Source: Akkermansiaceae bacterium (GTDB lineage: Bacteria; Verrucomicrobiota; Verrucomicrobiia; Verrucomicrobiales; Akkermansiaceae). From it: a stretch of DNA of 64,000 nucleotides. Positions 35,512 to 45,130 of this stretch are shown here, piece by piece (positions within the stretch are counted from its first letter, which is position 1; every line of letters begins with the position of its first letter). The stretch spans positions 1 through 64,000 of the forward strand of contig CANHPN010000003.1 of assembly GCA_947462535.1 (NCBI GenBank), read 5' to 3'. The notes under the pieces are model-generated. The model had not been told where the DNA came from. It did no database searches and saw only the letters and a program-made list of their open reading frames with translations. The position numbers and the translations under genes were made by a program.

Positions 35512-36084
35512 TCACGCGAACTTCACACGATCATACAGATCCGCCAGAGCCAATGCGGCGTCGATTTCCGGCAGGGGAATCACCGCATCCAGCCCGACGT
35601 GATGCTCGATGGCGAATCCGCCTCCCGATTTCCTGCGGTGCAGGCTGACGGACGGCTTTTCAGGCTCCACGAACATCAGGACTTTCAGGGACGGGAGGGT
35701 CAGATAGGCATCGCGCTTCTCGCCGAGGTCCGCGCGGCGGGTCGAGTCGCTGAGGACTTCGATGACGACCACCGGCTGGTCTTGGAAATGGTCAGTGGGC
35801 GGGTTCGATTGGCAGACAACCATCGCGTCCGGGTAGTAGAAACGGGTGTGGTCGGGAAACTCGATGCGGACTTTGACGTCGCTGTTCAGCGCTTGGCAGG
35901 GCTTGCCGCGCAGTTGCATGAGTAAATATGCCATGCCGTTTGAAGCGATGACATTGTGCTGATTCGTCGCGCCCGCCATCGCGTGGACGGTTCCCCCGAG
36001 ATATTCGTGCTTCACATCGCTGAATTCCTCGCCAGCAAGATAGTCCTCGACGGAGACAAGAGCGGGATGTTCCAAAGCGGTCAT
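35512..36084 (-). CDS. Uma2 family endonuclease-fold protein (DUF820)
   Basis: A 190-residue protein with the Uma2/DUF820 pattern: VSVEDYLAGEE at the start, KHEYLGGTVHAMAG, SDVKVRI, YYPDAMVVC (catalytic Asp) and VVVIEVLSDSTR (E-x-L in place of E-x-K), then a C-terminal CxD-like VFVEPEKPSV. These are PD-(D/E)XK-fold proteins of uncertain function, often present in many copies in cyanobacteria and Verrucomicrobia. It stands alone. Confidence 0.85.
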   Translation of the reverse strand: MTALEHPALVSVEDYLAGEEFSDVKHEYLGGTVHAMAGATNQHNVIASNGMAYLLMQLRGKPCQALNSDVKVRIEFPDHTRFYYPDAMVVCQSNPPTDHFQDQPVVVIEVLSDSTRRADLGEKRDAYLTLPSLKVLMFVEPEKPSVSLHRRKSGGGFAIEHHVGLDAVIPLPEIDAALALADLYDRVKFA

Positions 36085-36134
36085 GCTCGCAGGTTAATGA
36101 GGTTTCGCCGAGGCCGCAACTTCCAAACCCGGCC

Positions 36135-37275
36135 TCAATCGTCCTCGTCCTTCGCGCCTTTCACCCGGACCTTGCCGCGGAGCTTGGCCTCGATGAACGC
36201 GTCGAGATCGCCGTCCATGGTCGCTTGGATGTTGTTGGTTTCCTCGCCGGTGCGGAGGTCGAGGACCTTCTGATAGGGTTGGAAAACGTAGGAGCGGATC
36301 TGGTTGCCCCAGGAAACGTCGCCCTTTTCGCCGTAGGCGCGGTCGGCCTCGGCTTTTTGTTTGTCCTCCTCGATGGTGTAGAGCTTGGCCTTGAGGATCT
36401 CGAACGCGAGCTCGCGATTCGCACCTTGAGTCCGCGCGGCGGTCGAGCGGATGAGGATGCCGGTCGGAAGGTGGCGCAGGATGACGGCGGTTTCCACCTT
36501 GTTGACGTTCTGACCGCCCTTGCCGCCGGAGCGGGTGGTGGTGATCTCGATGTCCTTTTCGTTGATCTCGATCTTGATCTCCTTGGAAATTTCCGGCGTC
36601 GCGTCGATGGAGGCGAAGGACGTGTGGCGCTTGGCGGCGGAGTCGAAGGGGGAAATCCGGACCAGCCGGTGGACGCCGCGCTCGTTCTTGAGGAAGCCGT
36701 AGGCGTAGTCGCCGGTGATCTTCAAAGTCGCGGTGCGGAGGCCGGCTTCATCGCCGTCTTGCCAGTCGAGCGTCTCCACGGTGTAGCCTTTTCGCTCGGC
36801 CCAGCGGGTGTACATGCGGTGGAGCATTTGCGCCCAATCGCACGCTTCGGTCCCGCCCGCGCCTGCGGAAATCACGAGGAAACACGGGGAAATATCGCTC
36901 GGCTGGTCGAGCAAAGTGAGCAATTCGTATGAGCGGATGTCGGCCTCCAGGCTCTTCGCATTGGTGATCGCCTCGCGGGCCAGATCGGCGTCGTCGTATT
37001 CTTTCGCGAGGGAAATCCCTTCATCGATGTCCGCCACGCGGGCTTCGAGCTTGAGGAAGCCTTCGAGTTTTTTCTTCAGCCCAGCGGCTTTCGAGCTGAT
37101 TGATTTCGCCTTGTCCGAGTCGTTCCAGAACTCGGGCGCGCCCATCGCCTCCTCGAGCGTGTTGATTTGGTTTTCGAGTTTCGGGACGTCAAAGATACCT
37201 CCTGAGTTTCGACAAGCGGCTTTTCAGGCCAGCCGTGTCGAGCGCCAGGAGGTCAGCGGTAGGAAGTGAGGACAT
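36135..37275 (-). CDS. prfB: Peptide chain release factor 2, with programmed +1 frameshift
   Basis: RF2 terminates translation at UGA and UAA. The gene is in two frames: a 28-codon first part (37275-37192, [10 protein letters not shown] to SKLRRYL) ends at CTT followed by in-frame TGA at 37191-37189. A +1 slip continues at GAC (37190) and gives a 379-residue protein. The release motifs SPF (about 208-210) and GGQ (253-255, in [11 protein letters not shown]) are present. E. coli RF2 has 365 residues and the same mechanism. Without frameshifting a truncated peptide is made, so RF2 regulates its own level. Confidence 0.95.
37189..37203 (-). promoter_or_regulatory. RF2 autoregulatory frameshift site
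   Basis: On the minus strand the sequence reads AGGAGGT ATCTTTGA: an internal Shine-Dalgarno element, then the slippery codon CTT and the in-frame stop TGA followed by C. It closely matches the classical site AGGGGGTATCTTTGAC, with identical spacing. Confidence 0.95.
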
Positions 37276-37415
37276 GCGGGCGGGAAGAAACGCGATCCGC
37301 CGCGATGAAGCAAGGCGGAACGAATCAGCAACACGAGTCGGCAGAAAAAGAGGGGAATGATGAACAATCGGGAATGTGAAAACACCACCGAAATTGGGAA
37401 TCATTACCCCGGCTC

Positions 37416-38189
37416 TCACGTCCCTCGCACCACGATTTTCTCCGCCTTGAGCCAGCGCCTGAGCACGCCGGGATCCGCCGTGAGATTTCCCAGCATCCGC
37501 CACTTCGAGCGTTGGAGCACGCCTGCTTCCGCGCGGCCTTCATCGACCACGCACCACGGCTGCGAGCCGGAGGAGTGGATGAAACGAAATCCCTCGCCAC
37601 CGACGACGACGAACGCGACATGGCTATCGAGCCCGATCACATAGACGCCGGGTTCGCGCGCTTCCACCTGCGTGGCGAAGGCGTGGTATTCCTTGCCGAC
37701 GCTGAGCTCGCAGGACTCCTTCGCTAAAAACGAGCGCAGGATGTTTTCCGACGGCTGTTGCGCGAGCTGATAGCGATCCACCTGGAAGCCGGCGTCTTTC
37801 AACACCGTCGCCACGAAATACCCGCAGGCGATTTTCCCCGCGCCCGGACCTTTCGCGGTGCCGTTGAAATCCCACAGCGTGCCCAGCCAGCAACGCATCA
37901 TCGTCGGCAATGCGTGTTCCAAAACGACCCGCGCGTCGCGTTCCACCGCCGCACGCTCGGCCTCGGTTTTCGCCTTGGCGTGGCGCTTCGAGAGGTCTTT
38001 CCGCCAGCGTTCCAGCTCTTTGGTCAGCACGGCGTAGGTCTTCGGATCGGGTTGGATTTTCCGCCGCAGCCCATGCTCCGCGCCACCGCTCGCCGTCCGC
38101 CACCACTCTATCAAAGGAGCCCGGAACCACCAGCCCGTAATTCCGGCGATGGCCACAATCGGGATCAGGAGCAGCCAGCGTTTTCGCAT
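37416..38189 (-). CDS. Membrane-anchored papain-like (NlpC/P60-type) hypothetical protein
   Basis: A 257-residue protein beginning MRKRWLLLIPIVAIAGITGWW, an N-terminal membrane anchor. The middle contains KIACGYFVATVLKDAGF, where a Cys precedes a helix, and later VIGLDSHVAFVVVGGEGFRFIHSSG, where a His starts a strand. This Cys...His order and spacing resembles NlpC/P60 and CHAP amidases, so a periplasmic cysteine hydrolase is possible. It is downstream of nothing obvious on the minus strand; prfB follows it after about 140 bases. Confidence 0.5.
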   Translation of the reverse strand: MRKRWLLLIPIVAIAGITGWWFRAPLIEWWRTASGGAEHGLRRKIQPDPKTYAVLTKELERWRKDLSKRHAKAKTEAERAAVERDARVVLEHALPTMMRCWLGTLWDFNGTAKGPGAGKIACGYFVATVLKDAGFQVDRYQLAQQPSENILRSFLAKESCELSVGKEYHAFATQVEAREPGVYVIGLDSHVAFVVVGGEGFRFIHSSGSQPWCVVDEGRAEAGVLQRSKWRMLGNLTADPGVLRRWLKAEKIVVRGT

Positions 38190-38242
38190 ATCCGGAGGCT
38201 AAAACGGTTGCAGGCTCGCCACAAGCTCCGGAAACTCGCTGC

Positions 38243-38869
38243 ATGCTCAAGCAACAACGCGCCGACCATGTCCGGCGGCGGCTCCAGGAACTCTATCCGG
38301 AAACCCCGATTCCGCTCGATCACAAGGACGCCTACACCTTGCTGGTCGCCGTCCTGCTGTCCGCCCAATGCACCGACGTCCGCGTCAACCAGGTCACGCC
38401 CGCGCTGTTCAAACTCGCCGACAACCCGCGCGACATGATGCGCGTGCCGGTCGCGGAAATCCAGGCGATCATCCGCCCGTGCGGCCTCTCGCCGAAGAAA
38501 GCCGCAGCCATTTCCGAACTCTCGAAGATCCTCGTCGAGCAGCACGGCGGGGAGGTTCCCGCGGATTTCGACGCCCTCGAAGCCCTGCCCGGCGTCGGCC
38601 ACAAGACCGCGTCCGTGGTGATGGCGCAGGCCTTCGGCGTGCCGGCCTTCCCGGTCGACACCCACATCCACCGCCTCGCCACGCGCTGGAAACTCACCTC
38701 CGGCAAAAACGTCGTGCAGACCGAGCGGGACCTGAAAAAACTCTTCCCGCGCGACTCCTGGAACAAGCTCCACCTGCAAATCATCTTCTTCGGCCGTGAG
38801 CATTGCTCCGCCCGCAACTGCGATGGAAAAAGCTGCCTGCTGTGCCGCGAGCTTTTCGGAAAAGGCTGA
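38243..38869 (+). CDS. nth: Endonuclease III (DNA glycosylase/AP lyase)
   Basis: A 208-residue base-excision repair enzyme for oxidised pyrimidines. The helix-hairpin-helix LPGVGHKTASVV contains the catalytic Lys121; Asp139 lies in VDTHIHRLATRW. Four Cys near the C-terminus (188, 193, 198, 201) should bind a 4Fe-4S cluster but are spaced C-x4-C-x4-C-x2-C instead of the C-x6-C-x2-C-x5-C of E. coli. Start ATG at 38243; divergent from the papain-like gene with 53 bases between. Confidence 0.9.
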   Translation: MLKQQRADHVRRRLQELYPETPIPLDHKDAYTLLVAVLLSAQCTDVRVNQVTPALFKLADNPRDMMRVPVAEIQAIIRPCGLSPKKAAAISELSKILVEQHGGEVPADFDALEALPGVGHKTASVVMAQAFGVPAFPVDTHIHRLATRWKLTSGKNVVQTERDLKKLFPRDSWNKLHLQIIFFGREHCSARNCDGKSCLLCRELFGKG

Positions 38870-38978
38870 TTTTCAGCAACTCGCGCCCGGTTCCAAAAAC
38901 CCCTTGGCAAGGGAAGAAGGCAGCTTAAGTTTACGATTCCTCCCTTGAGGTCTCCGTATTTCATCCGCGCCGCATCCC

Positions 38979-41243
38979 ATGAAAGCACTTTCTCTAACTT
39001 TCCGCGCGCTCACCGCCGTGCTTGCGTTCGTTGCTCTCCAGGCTCCGCGTCTCGTCGCGGCGACGACGAGCTCAATCAGCCAACACGGGATCACTTGGAC
39101 CTTCGGCCAGCCGGTCACTTTCGGGCAGTTCGTCAACGGCGACTATTGGGTGGTAGGCCCGGTCACGGTCACCAGCGTTTCCCCCGCGCCGTCGGTGGCG
39201 CCGCCCGACGAGGTCAACGATCTCGGCACGAACCAATGGGGCGACACCGGCCTCCAAAGCAACACCACCCGCCGCAACGGTTCGATGGTGGTGATGACGC
39301 CGGGCAGCAGCCAGGGCTACGATTCGCGCGGAGTCACCTACAACGCCGCCACCTCGATTTCCTTTCCCTACACCCTGGCGGTCAACCGCTCGCTGATCTC
39401 CTCGAAAAGCCGGCTGACGATTCCCAGCCAGCAAATGCACCACGCCATCATGTGGACGAGCGAGAAAAACGGCAACCAGGTCATGCAGACCGCCGCCGTT
39501 CTAACTTGCCTCGCCGCCGCTCCTCCGGCGGACGCGTTCCGCCCCACCTACATCGGCGGCAGCAAGCCGATCTTCACCCTCAACCAGGTGCGCTGGGACC
39601 GGCTGATGAGCCTGCCCGCCGGCTCCGGCATGCCGTCGTGGTCGCAGTGGGAGCGCTATCTGGAGCGCCCGTGGATCGATCACATGAACGGCGCCTGGCA
39701 GCAGCAGTGGCTGCTTCCGATAGAAAACATGCCCGCTTACGGCCGCGAATACCCGCGCATTCTCGGCATCGCCGGCCTGATGCTGCACAGCGATGCTTCC
39801 CAGGCCCAGAAGCGGACGCTGCTCATCCGGCTCCTGCAGATCGGCATCGACTGGCGCGGCGTCGTCCAGGCCGGCGGCTATTGGAACGAAGGCGGCGGAG
39901 TGACCAACGGCAGGAAATTCCCGATCGTGTTCGCCGCTCGGCTGATAGACGACCCGTATTTCACTGCGGAAATGCCCGCCACCGCGATCATTCACGAGGA
40001 CACCCAGTGCTATTACGGCAACGGCTGGGCGGGCATGAAGGCGCTTTGGCAAATGGTCATGCACCATGGCACGCGCCTGCCCTACATGCACCTGCATCCC
40101 AGCCAGTATTCGACTTACGACGGCGGCTGGGCGGCGACCTCGGAGAGTTATCGTCGATGTTGCACCATCAAGGCATGGCCGGCGCAGGCGCTCGCCACTT
40201 TGTTAGCAGGCGGCAAGGCGGCCTGGAACCACGACTCGTTTTTCGACAACGTGGACGATTGGATGCGTTACGAGGACCTCTATGCCGCCGGTCGCGGAGG
40301 CCTGGCCCGGCCGAGTGACGAAACCACCGTCTTTGATCCCTTCGCGCGGACGATGTGGGATCTCCACCGCAACTCGGTGCCCGCCCAGCCCGGCGGCACG
40401 CTGTTCCGCATGTGGAACGCCTCCACCAACCAATGGGTGGCTAACACGCCACCCGGCGGCACGCCGGTTTCCGCCCCGTATTTCAATCCTCCGGCAGGAA
40501 ATTTTTCCAGCGCCCAGAACATCGCCATCGCCACCAGCACCAGCGGCGCGACCATCCGATTCACCACCGATGGCAGCACCCCGAGCCCGACGGCTGGCAC
40601 AGTGTATGCGAGTCCGGTTCCGCTCTCCGCGACCACCACCCTCAAGGCCATCGCCTACAAGAGTGGCGTCCCGGACAGTTCCGTCAGTACGGCGAAATTC
40701 ACCTTCTATCCACCCGGCACGGTGGTGGCGACCGCCGGCGGCTCCTTCCAGAACACCGGCTTCACCCCGCGAAACGGCGGTTTCAGCGCCACCTTCACCG
40801 CCACGCCCTCGGCCTCGCCCACGGATGCGGTCGTCGGCCTATCCGCCGCCGCAGCAGCCACCTACGCGGACCTGGCGGTCATCATCCGCTTCAGCTCCTC
40901 CGGCATGATCGACGCGCGCAACGGCGGAGCCTATCAAGCCGCCCGCAGCATTCCCTATTCGGCTAACACCAGCTACGCCTTCCGCCTCGTCGTGAACGTG
41001 GTCGATCACACGTATTCCGCCTACGTCACCCCGGTCGGCGGTGCCGAGCAGACGCTGGCTTTGAATTACGCGTTCCGCACCGAGCAAGGCAGCGTGACCA
41101 GCCTGAACACCTGGAACGCGAACGTGGACGCCGCCGCCGCAGGAACCTCGCTCGTGGTCGCCGGCTTTTCCGCAGGCACTAACGAGCCGCCGCCAGGGCC
41201 GCCCACCGGCTTGAAGGTGATTCCCAAGAATGACAACAATTGA
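38979..41243 (+). CDS. Large secreted protein with a chitobiase C-terminal-like domain
   Basis: A 754-residue protein with a signal peptide (LTAVLAFVALQAPRLVAA). The N-terminal domain (HGITWTFGQPVTFGQFVNGDYWVVGP) and a central alpha-helical part (about 180-470, rich in Trp and Tyr, for example WQQQWLLPIENMPAYGREYP) are of unknown function and could form an alpha/alpha toroid. Residues about 505-580 (FNPPAGNFSSAQNIAIATS, RFTTDGSTPSPTAGTVYASP) match the CHB_HEX_C type accessory domain. The C-terminal 170 residues are beta-rich. Probably an extracellular carbohydrate-active or binding protein; no catalytic residues can be assigned. Confidence 0.6.
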   Translation: MKALSLTFRALTAVLAFVALQAPRLVAATTSSISQHGITWTFGQPVTFGQFVNGDYWVVGPVTVTSVSPAPSVAPPDEVNDLGTNQWGDTGLQSNTTRRNGSMVVMTPGSSQGYDSRGVTYNAATSISFPYTLAVNRSLISSKSRLTIPSQQMHHAIMWTSEKNGNQVMQTAAVLTCLAAAPPADAFRPTYIGGSKPIFTLNQVRWDRLMSLPAGSGMPSWSQWERYLERPWIDHMNGAWQQQWLLPIENMPAYGREYPRILGIAGLMLHSDASQAQKRTLLIRLLQIGIDWRGVVQAGGYWNEGGGVTNGRKFPIVFAARLIDDPYFTAEMPATAIIHEDTQCYYGNGWAGMKALWQMVMHHGTRLPYMHLHPSQYSTYDGGWAATSESYRRCCTIKAWPAQALATLLAGGKAAWNHDSFFDNVDDWMRYEDLYAAGRGGLARPSDETTVFDPFARTMWDLHRNSVPAQPGGTLFRMWNASTNQWVANTPPGGTPVSAPYFNPPAGNFSSAQNIAIATSTSGATIRFTTDGSTPSPTAGTVYASPVPLSATTTLKAIAYKSGVPDSSVSTAKFTFYPPGTVVATAGGSFQNTGFTPRNGGFSATFTATPSASPTDAVVGLSAAAAATYADLAVIIRFSSSGMIDARNGGAYQAARSIPYSANTSYAFRLVVNVVDHTYSAYVTPVGGAEQTLALNYAFRTEQGSVTSLNTWNANVDAAAAGTSLVVAGFSAGTNEPPPGPPTGLKVIPKNDNN

Positions 41244-41338
41244 CCACCACCGCAGCAAATCCCCCCGATGGAATGAACTTTAGGACTTGCCCTGATCCAA
41301 CAGCCGCGCGATGATGCATCACTAACCAATCTACAGCC

Positions 41339-42250
41339 ATGAGCTCCGGACCAAAACAGCTCGACGAGAAGAAACTGCGCGAAACACTGGAAAGCAACCC
41401 CGCCGACTGGGAGACTCGCAAGCAACTGGCCCATTTGCTCTACGATCAGGGGTCCTTCCCTGAGGCCGCAGATGTCGTTTGGGCGACCGATGAAATTCCG
41501 AGCATCGACGTCGAGCTGGCATTCGCCGCGCGGATCCTCGCCAAGGCCAGCCCCAGGAAGGCGATCCGCCTGCTAACTGCATTGCTTGAACACAACAGAG
41601 GCAAGGCGGTCCAGAATCTCGGGCTCGCCAACGCCCTGCTCCATCATGGCATGGTGCTTCAGGCCGCGCGCTTTTACGGTGCCGCGCTGGAGGCCGATCC
41701 CACACTCGCCAATCCCGACCTCGAGCACTTCATACTCTGGACCGATGACGAGGAAACGCTGTGGGGTGACTTCAAGAACCGGCGTCCGAAACTCGGCGAG
41801 CTCCCTTGGATGAAGCGCGACCCCTTGGAGGCCATGAAAATGACCAGCAGGATCAACACTCACACCACCCCCGTGAAACTGCCGAGTCTCCAACCCGCCT
41901 CAGGCGAGAAGTTGAACAACGACCTCTATCAACAGAAGGCGGAGAAGGGCGCGGAGCCAAGTCCGCCGCCTGCGGTGACGATTCCGTTGGACCGTGTCGA
42001 TCCGAAGTACCGGCTCTTCGACGGCGAGCTCGGTGCGCCGACCGAACCGGAGCTGCTCGGGCTGTCAGCCGCCGGAGCGGGCAAGGAGCTCGCCAAACCC
42101 GGTTTTAACGCCGATGAGGCAGCGATCAAGCCGCCTGCGCTCTCGAAGAGGATCTCGCCTCCCCCTACGATCCCGCTAACTGCCCCACCTCAGACGAGCC
42201 GCCCGAAGCCCTCTCTGCCGCCGTTGCAAAAGCCCGAAGCGACGAAGTGA
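41339..42250 (+). CDS. TPR-like hypothetical protein with a Pro-rich tail
   Basis: A 303-residue soluble protein. Residues 1-140 contain helical pairs of tetratricopeptide type (DWETRKQLAHLLYDQGSFPEAADVV; GLANALLHHGMVLQAARFYGAALEADP). Residues 200-303 are low-complexity and Pro-rich (PPTIPLTAPPQTSRPKPSLP), likely disordered. No enzyme motif. It lies 27 bases before the RapA-like open frame and 111 bases before its chosen start, so the two may share a transcript. Confidence 0.55.
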   Translation: MSSGPKQLDEKKLRETLESNPADWETRKQLAHLLYDQGSFPEAADVVWATDEIPSIDVELAFAARILAKASPRKAIRLLTALLEHNRGKAVQNLGLANALLHHGMVLQAARFYGAALEADPTLANPDLEHFILWTDDEETLWGDFKNRRPKLGELPWMKRDPLEAMKMTSRINTHTTPVKLPSLQPASGEKLNNDLYQQKAEKGAEPSPPPAVTIPLDRVDPKYRLFDGELGAPTEPELLGLSAAGAGKELAKPGFNADEAAIKPPALSKRISPPPTIPLTAPPQTSRPKPSLPPLQKPEATK

Positions 42251-42361
42251 AGGGCGGATCCAGGAATCCCGGATTCGTTGCTTCGGGTGAGACGCAGGCC
42301 TTTGCGCTTTCCTTTTTTCACGAAAAAAGCTCGTTTGGTTAAAATGTTGGAGCAAGCGGGG

Positions 42362-45079
42362 ATGGAAAACACATGGACGCGCGGCCAGCGCTGGGTGAGC
42401 GACGGCGAGCCGGAACTCGGCCTCGGAATCATCCGCAAGAGCGGCGAGGGGCGGGTGGAAATCGCCTTTCCGGCGGCGGGCGAGACGCGGATCTACGCCA
42501 TCGACAGCGCGCCGTTGCGGCGGGTGAGGTTCATGCCCGGCGACCGGATCAAGATTCACTCGGGCGCGGAAATGACCGTCGAGCGGGTGCGCGAGCTGCG
42601 CGGCTTGCGGATCTACGAAACCGACGGCGGCGAAGTGGCGGAGGCCGAGCTCTCGGACTCCATCAGCTTCAGCAAACCCGAGGAACGCCTGTTCGGCGGC
42701 AAGCTCGACGAGCCGGGCGATTTCGACCTGCGCGGCGAGGCGCTGCACCGCCGGGCGGAAATGCGCCGGGCACCGGTCCGCGGGCTGGCTGGTGCGCGGA
42801 TGGACCTGATCCCGCACCAGCTTTTCATCGCCGATGAGGTCGCGAACCGTCCCCGTCCGCGGGTTTTGCTCGCCGACCAGGTGGGCTTGGGTAAAACCAT
42901 CGAGGCGTGTTTGATTCTGCACCGCTTGATTCTGACAGGCCGCGCCGAGCGGGTGCTCATCCTCGTGCCGGAGCCGCTGGTGCATCAGTGGTTCGTCGAG
43001 CTTCTGCGGCGTTTCCAACTCTCCTTCAGCCTGTTTGACGAGGGCCGTTGCGAGGCGATCGAGTATGGCGATCCGGAGTGCAATCCGTTTCTCGACAGCC
43101 AGTGGGTGCTCGCCGCCGTGGATTTCCTCGCGGGAAACGACCGTCGCTCCGCGCAGGCGCGCGAGGCGGGTTGGGACGTGTTAGTCGTGGACGAGGCGCA
43201 CCATCTCGAATGGTCGCCGGAAGCGCCAGGACCCGCTTACGAAATGGTCCGGGGCCTCGCGGAGACCACGGAAGGCTTGTTGTTGCTGACGGCCACACCG
43301 CAGCAGCTCGGGCCGGAAGGGCATTTCGCGCGGCTGAAATTGCTGGACCCGGACCGCTACACCGATCTCGAACAATACCGCGAGGAAACGCTGCATTACG
43401 AGGAGGTGGCGGATTTGGTGGAGTGCTTGGCGAGCGAAGAACAGCCAGGAATGCCTGTATCACTTTTGAAAAAGATCGTCGCGGGACGCCAGCGGCTTGA
43501 GCAGCGCGTCGCGGATTTGATCGCGGAAAGACCCGGTGCCCGCGAGTGCCTGATGGCGGATTTGCTGGATGGCTTCGGCGTCGGCCGGGTGATGTTCCGC
43601 AACACGCGGGCCAAGCTCGGCGGCTTCCCGCAGCGCGAGCCGCGTCTCGCCCTAACCACCGACAAGATGAAATGGCTGATCGGTTTGTTGGAGGAGCTCG
43701 GCGAGGAAAAGGTGCTGGTCATCGCGAAAACCCGCGAGCTGGCGGAAGAGATTCTGGCAGAACTGGCCTCGGCGACCGGCGTGAAAGGCGCGTTGTTTCA
43801 CGAGGATTTGACGCTGCTCCAGCGCGACCGGAACGCGGCGTTTTTCGCGGAGGCGGAAGGCGCGCGTGTGCTCGTCTGCTCGGAGATCGGCAGCGAGGGC
43901 CGGAACTTCCAATTCGCCCGGCATCTGGTGCTTTACGACCTGCCGGAAGACGTGGATCTGTTGGAGCAGCGGATCGGGCGGCTCGACCGGATCGGCCAGA
44001 AGGGCACGATCCAGGTGCATGTTCCCTATCTGCCAGGCAGCGGTGAGGAGATCCGGATGCGCTGGCTGGAGGAGGGCCTCGACGCCTTCCGCGCCAGCCC
44101 GCCCGGCGCGGCGGAGATCCAGCGCGAGCTGCGCTTCGATCTGGAGGAAGCCATCGGCGAGCGCGAGGGAATCGACGAGTTGATCGAAAAGACGCTCGCC
44201 TGCCGCAAGCGGATTTCCGAGCGGCTCGCGCGCGGGCAGGACCGCCTGCTAGAGCGCAGCTCGCACCGGCCGGAGCGGTCGGCGTGGCTGGTGAAAATGA
44301 TCCGCGAGTGGGACGAGGACGCGGGCTTCGAGGATTTCCTGCTCCGCTTGTTCGAGTTCTCCGGCCTGCACATCGAGGAGCTCGGCAGCCGGCGTTATTT
44401 CCTGCTTCCAGGAAATTTGAAATCCGACGCGTTTCCTGCGCTGCCGCACGACGGCATGACCGTGACGCTCGACCGCCAGCGCGCGCTGGAACGCGAACAA
44501 GAGGCGTTTCTAACCTGGGACCACCCGATGGTCCGCGGCGCGCTCGATCTCATGCTCGGCTCGGCGGCGGGCAACGCGACCTTCGGCGTCTGGGATTCCG
44601 CCGGGGAGAAAATCATCTTGCTAGAGGCGTGGATCGTCGTGGAGTGCGTGGCTCCGGCGCGCCTGCACGTCGAGCGGTTTTTGCCCCAGACGCCGCTGCG
44701 GATCCTCGTCGATCACAAGGGCGGCGACCACACCGAGGAAGCCACCTTCGCCAAGCCGCCGCTGCGGAAAGGCGATCCGGCCAGCCTGATGAGGAACGAG
44801 GCGGTGAAGCGGAAATTCCTGCCCGCAATGTTAGAGAAGACCCGCGCGCTCGGCACCGCGAAAAGCCACGCCGTCGTCGCGGACGCGCTCGCCCGGATGC
44901 ATGCCGAGATGGCCGCGGAAATTACCCGCCTCCGCAACCTCGCCGAGGTCAACGACCACATCCAGCCGGAGGAAATCGCCGCCCTCGAAGAGCGAGAAAC
45001 CGAACTCGCCGCCGCCATCGTCAACGCCCGCGTCCGGCTCGACGCCGTGCGACTGATCTGGAAGGCACCGCCCAATTGA
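42362..45079 (+). CDS. rapA: RapA-like SNF2/Swi2 helicase
   Basis: About 905 residues; E. coli RapA has 968. RapA binds RNA polymerase and helps recycle it. The N-terminus TRGQRWVSDGEPELGLGII matches the RapA Tudor-like domain. Motor motifs are ADQVGLGKTIEA (Walker A region), VDEAHHL (motif II), LTATPQQL (III), LVCSEIGSEGRNFQFA (V) and EQRIGRLDRIGQKG (VI). The C-terminal third is RapA-specific. An in-frame ATG at 42344 would add six residues; I prefer 42362 by alignment to MPFTLGQRW of E. coli. GC content is high and codon use typical for the window. Confidence 0.88.
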   Translation: MENTWTRGQRWVSDGEPELGLGIIRKSGEGRVEIAFPAAGETRIYAIDSAPLRRVRFMPGDRIKIHSGAEMTVERVRELRGLRIYETDGGEVAEAELSDSISFSKPEERLFGGKLDEPGDFDLRGEALHRRAEMRRAPVRGLAGARMDLIPHQLFIADEVANRPRPRVLLADQVGLGKTIEACLILHRLILTGRAERVLILVPEPLVHQWFVELLRRFQLSFSLFDEGRCEAIEYGDPECNPFLDSQWVLAAVDFLAGNDRRSAQAREAGWDVLVVDEAHHLEWSPEAPGPAYEMVRGLAETTEGLLLLTATPQQLGPEGHFARLKLLDPDRYTDLEQYREETLHYEEVADLVECLASEEQPGMPVSLLKKIVAGRQRLEQRVADLIAERPGARECLMADLLDGFGVGRVMFRNTRAKLGGFPQREPRLALTTDKMKWLIGLLEELGEEKVLVIAKTRELAEEILAELASATGVKGALFHEDLTLLQRDRNAAFFAEAEGARVLVCSEIGSEGRNFQFARHLVLYDLPEDVDLLEQRIGRLDRIGQKGTIQVHVPYLPGSGEEIRMRWLEEGLDAFRASPPGAAEIQRELRFDLEEAIGEREGIDELIEKTLACRKRISERLARGQDRLLERSSHRPERSAWLVKMIREWDEDAGFEDFLLRLFEFSGLHIEELGSRRYFLLPGNLKSDAFPALPHDGMTVTLDRQRALEREQEAFLTWDHPMVRGALDLMLGSAAGNATFGVWDSAGEKIILLEAWIVVECVAPARLHVERFLPQTPLRILVDHKGGDHTEEATFAKPPLRKGDPASLMRNEAVKRKFLPAMLEKTRALGTAKSHAVVADALARMHAEMAAEITRLRNLAEVNDHIQPEEIAALEERETELAAAIVNARVRLDAVRLIWKAPPN

Positions 45080-45130
45080 TTCCCTATCACCCGCCCGCAT
45101 GAAAAATTCCCGAACCCCATCAAGCAAGCT

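Noticed and set aside
37189..37503. Separate small gene upstream of prfB
   Set aside because: Its end is the first segment of RF2, joined to the main frame by the programmed frameshift site.
38066..38096. REP-derived peptide AEHGLRRK in the papain-like protein, like EHGLRRD in ispG
   Set aside because: The DNA differs at several positions and does not form the inverted hairpin, so the likeness is probably chance.
38945..40318. 457-codon frame overlapping the large secreted protein
   Set aside because: It is Arg/His-rich shadow sequence; the other frame has a signal peptide and a recognisable domain.
42470..42500. Type A REP core GGCGAGACGCGG in rapA
   Set aside because: The flanks do not pair into a stem; the match to the core alone is expected from coding sequence.
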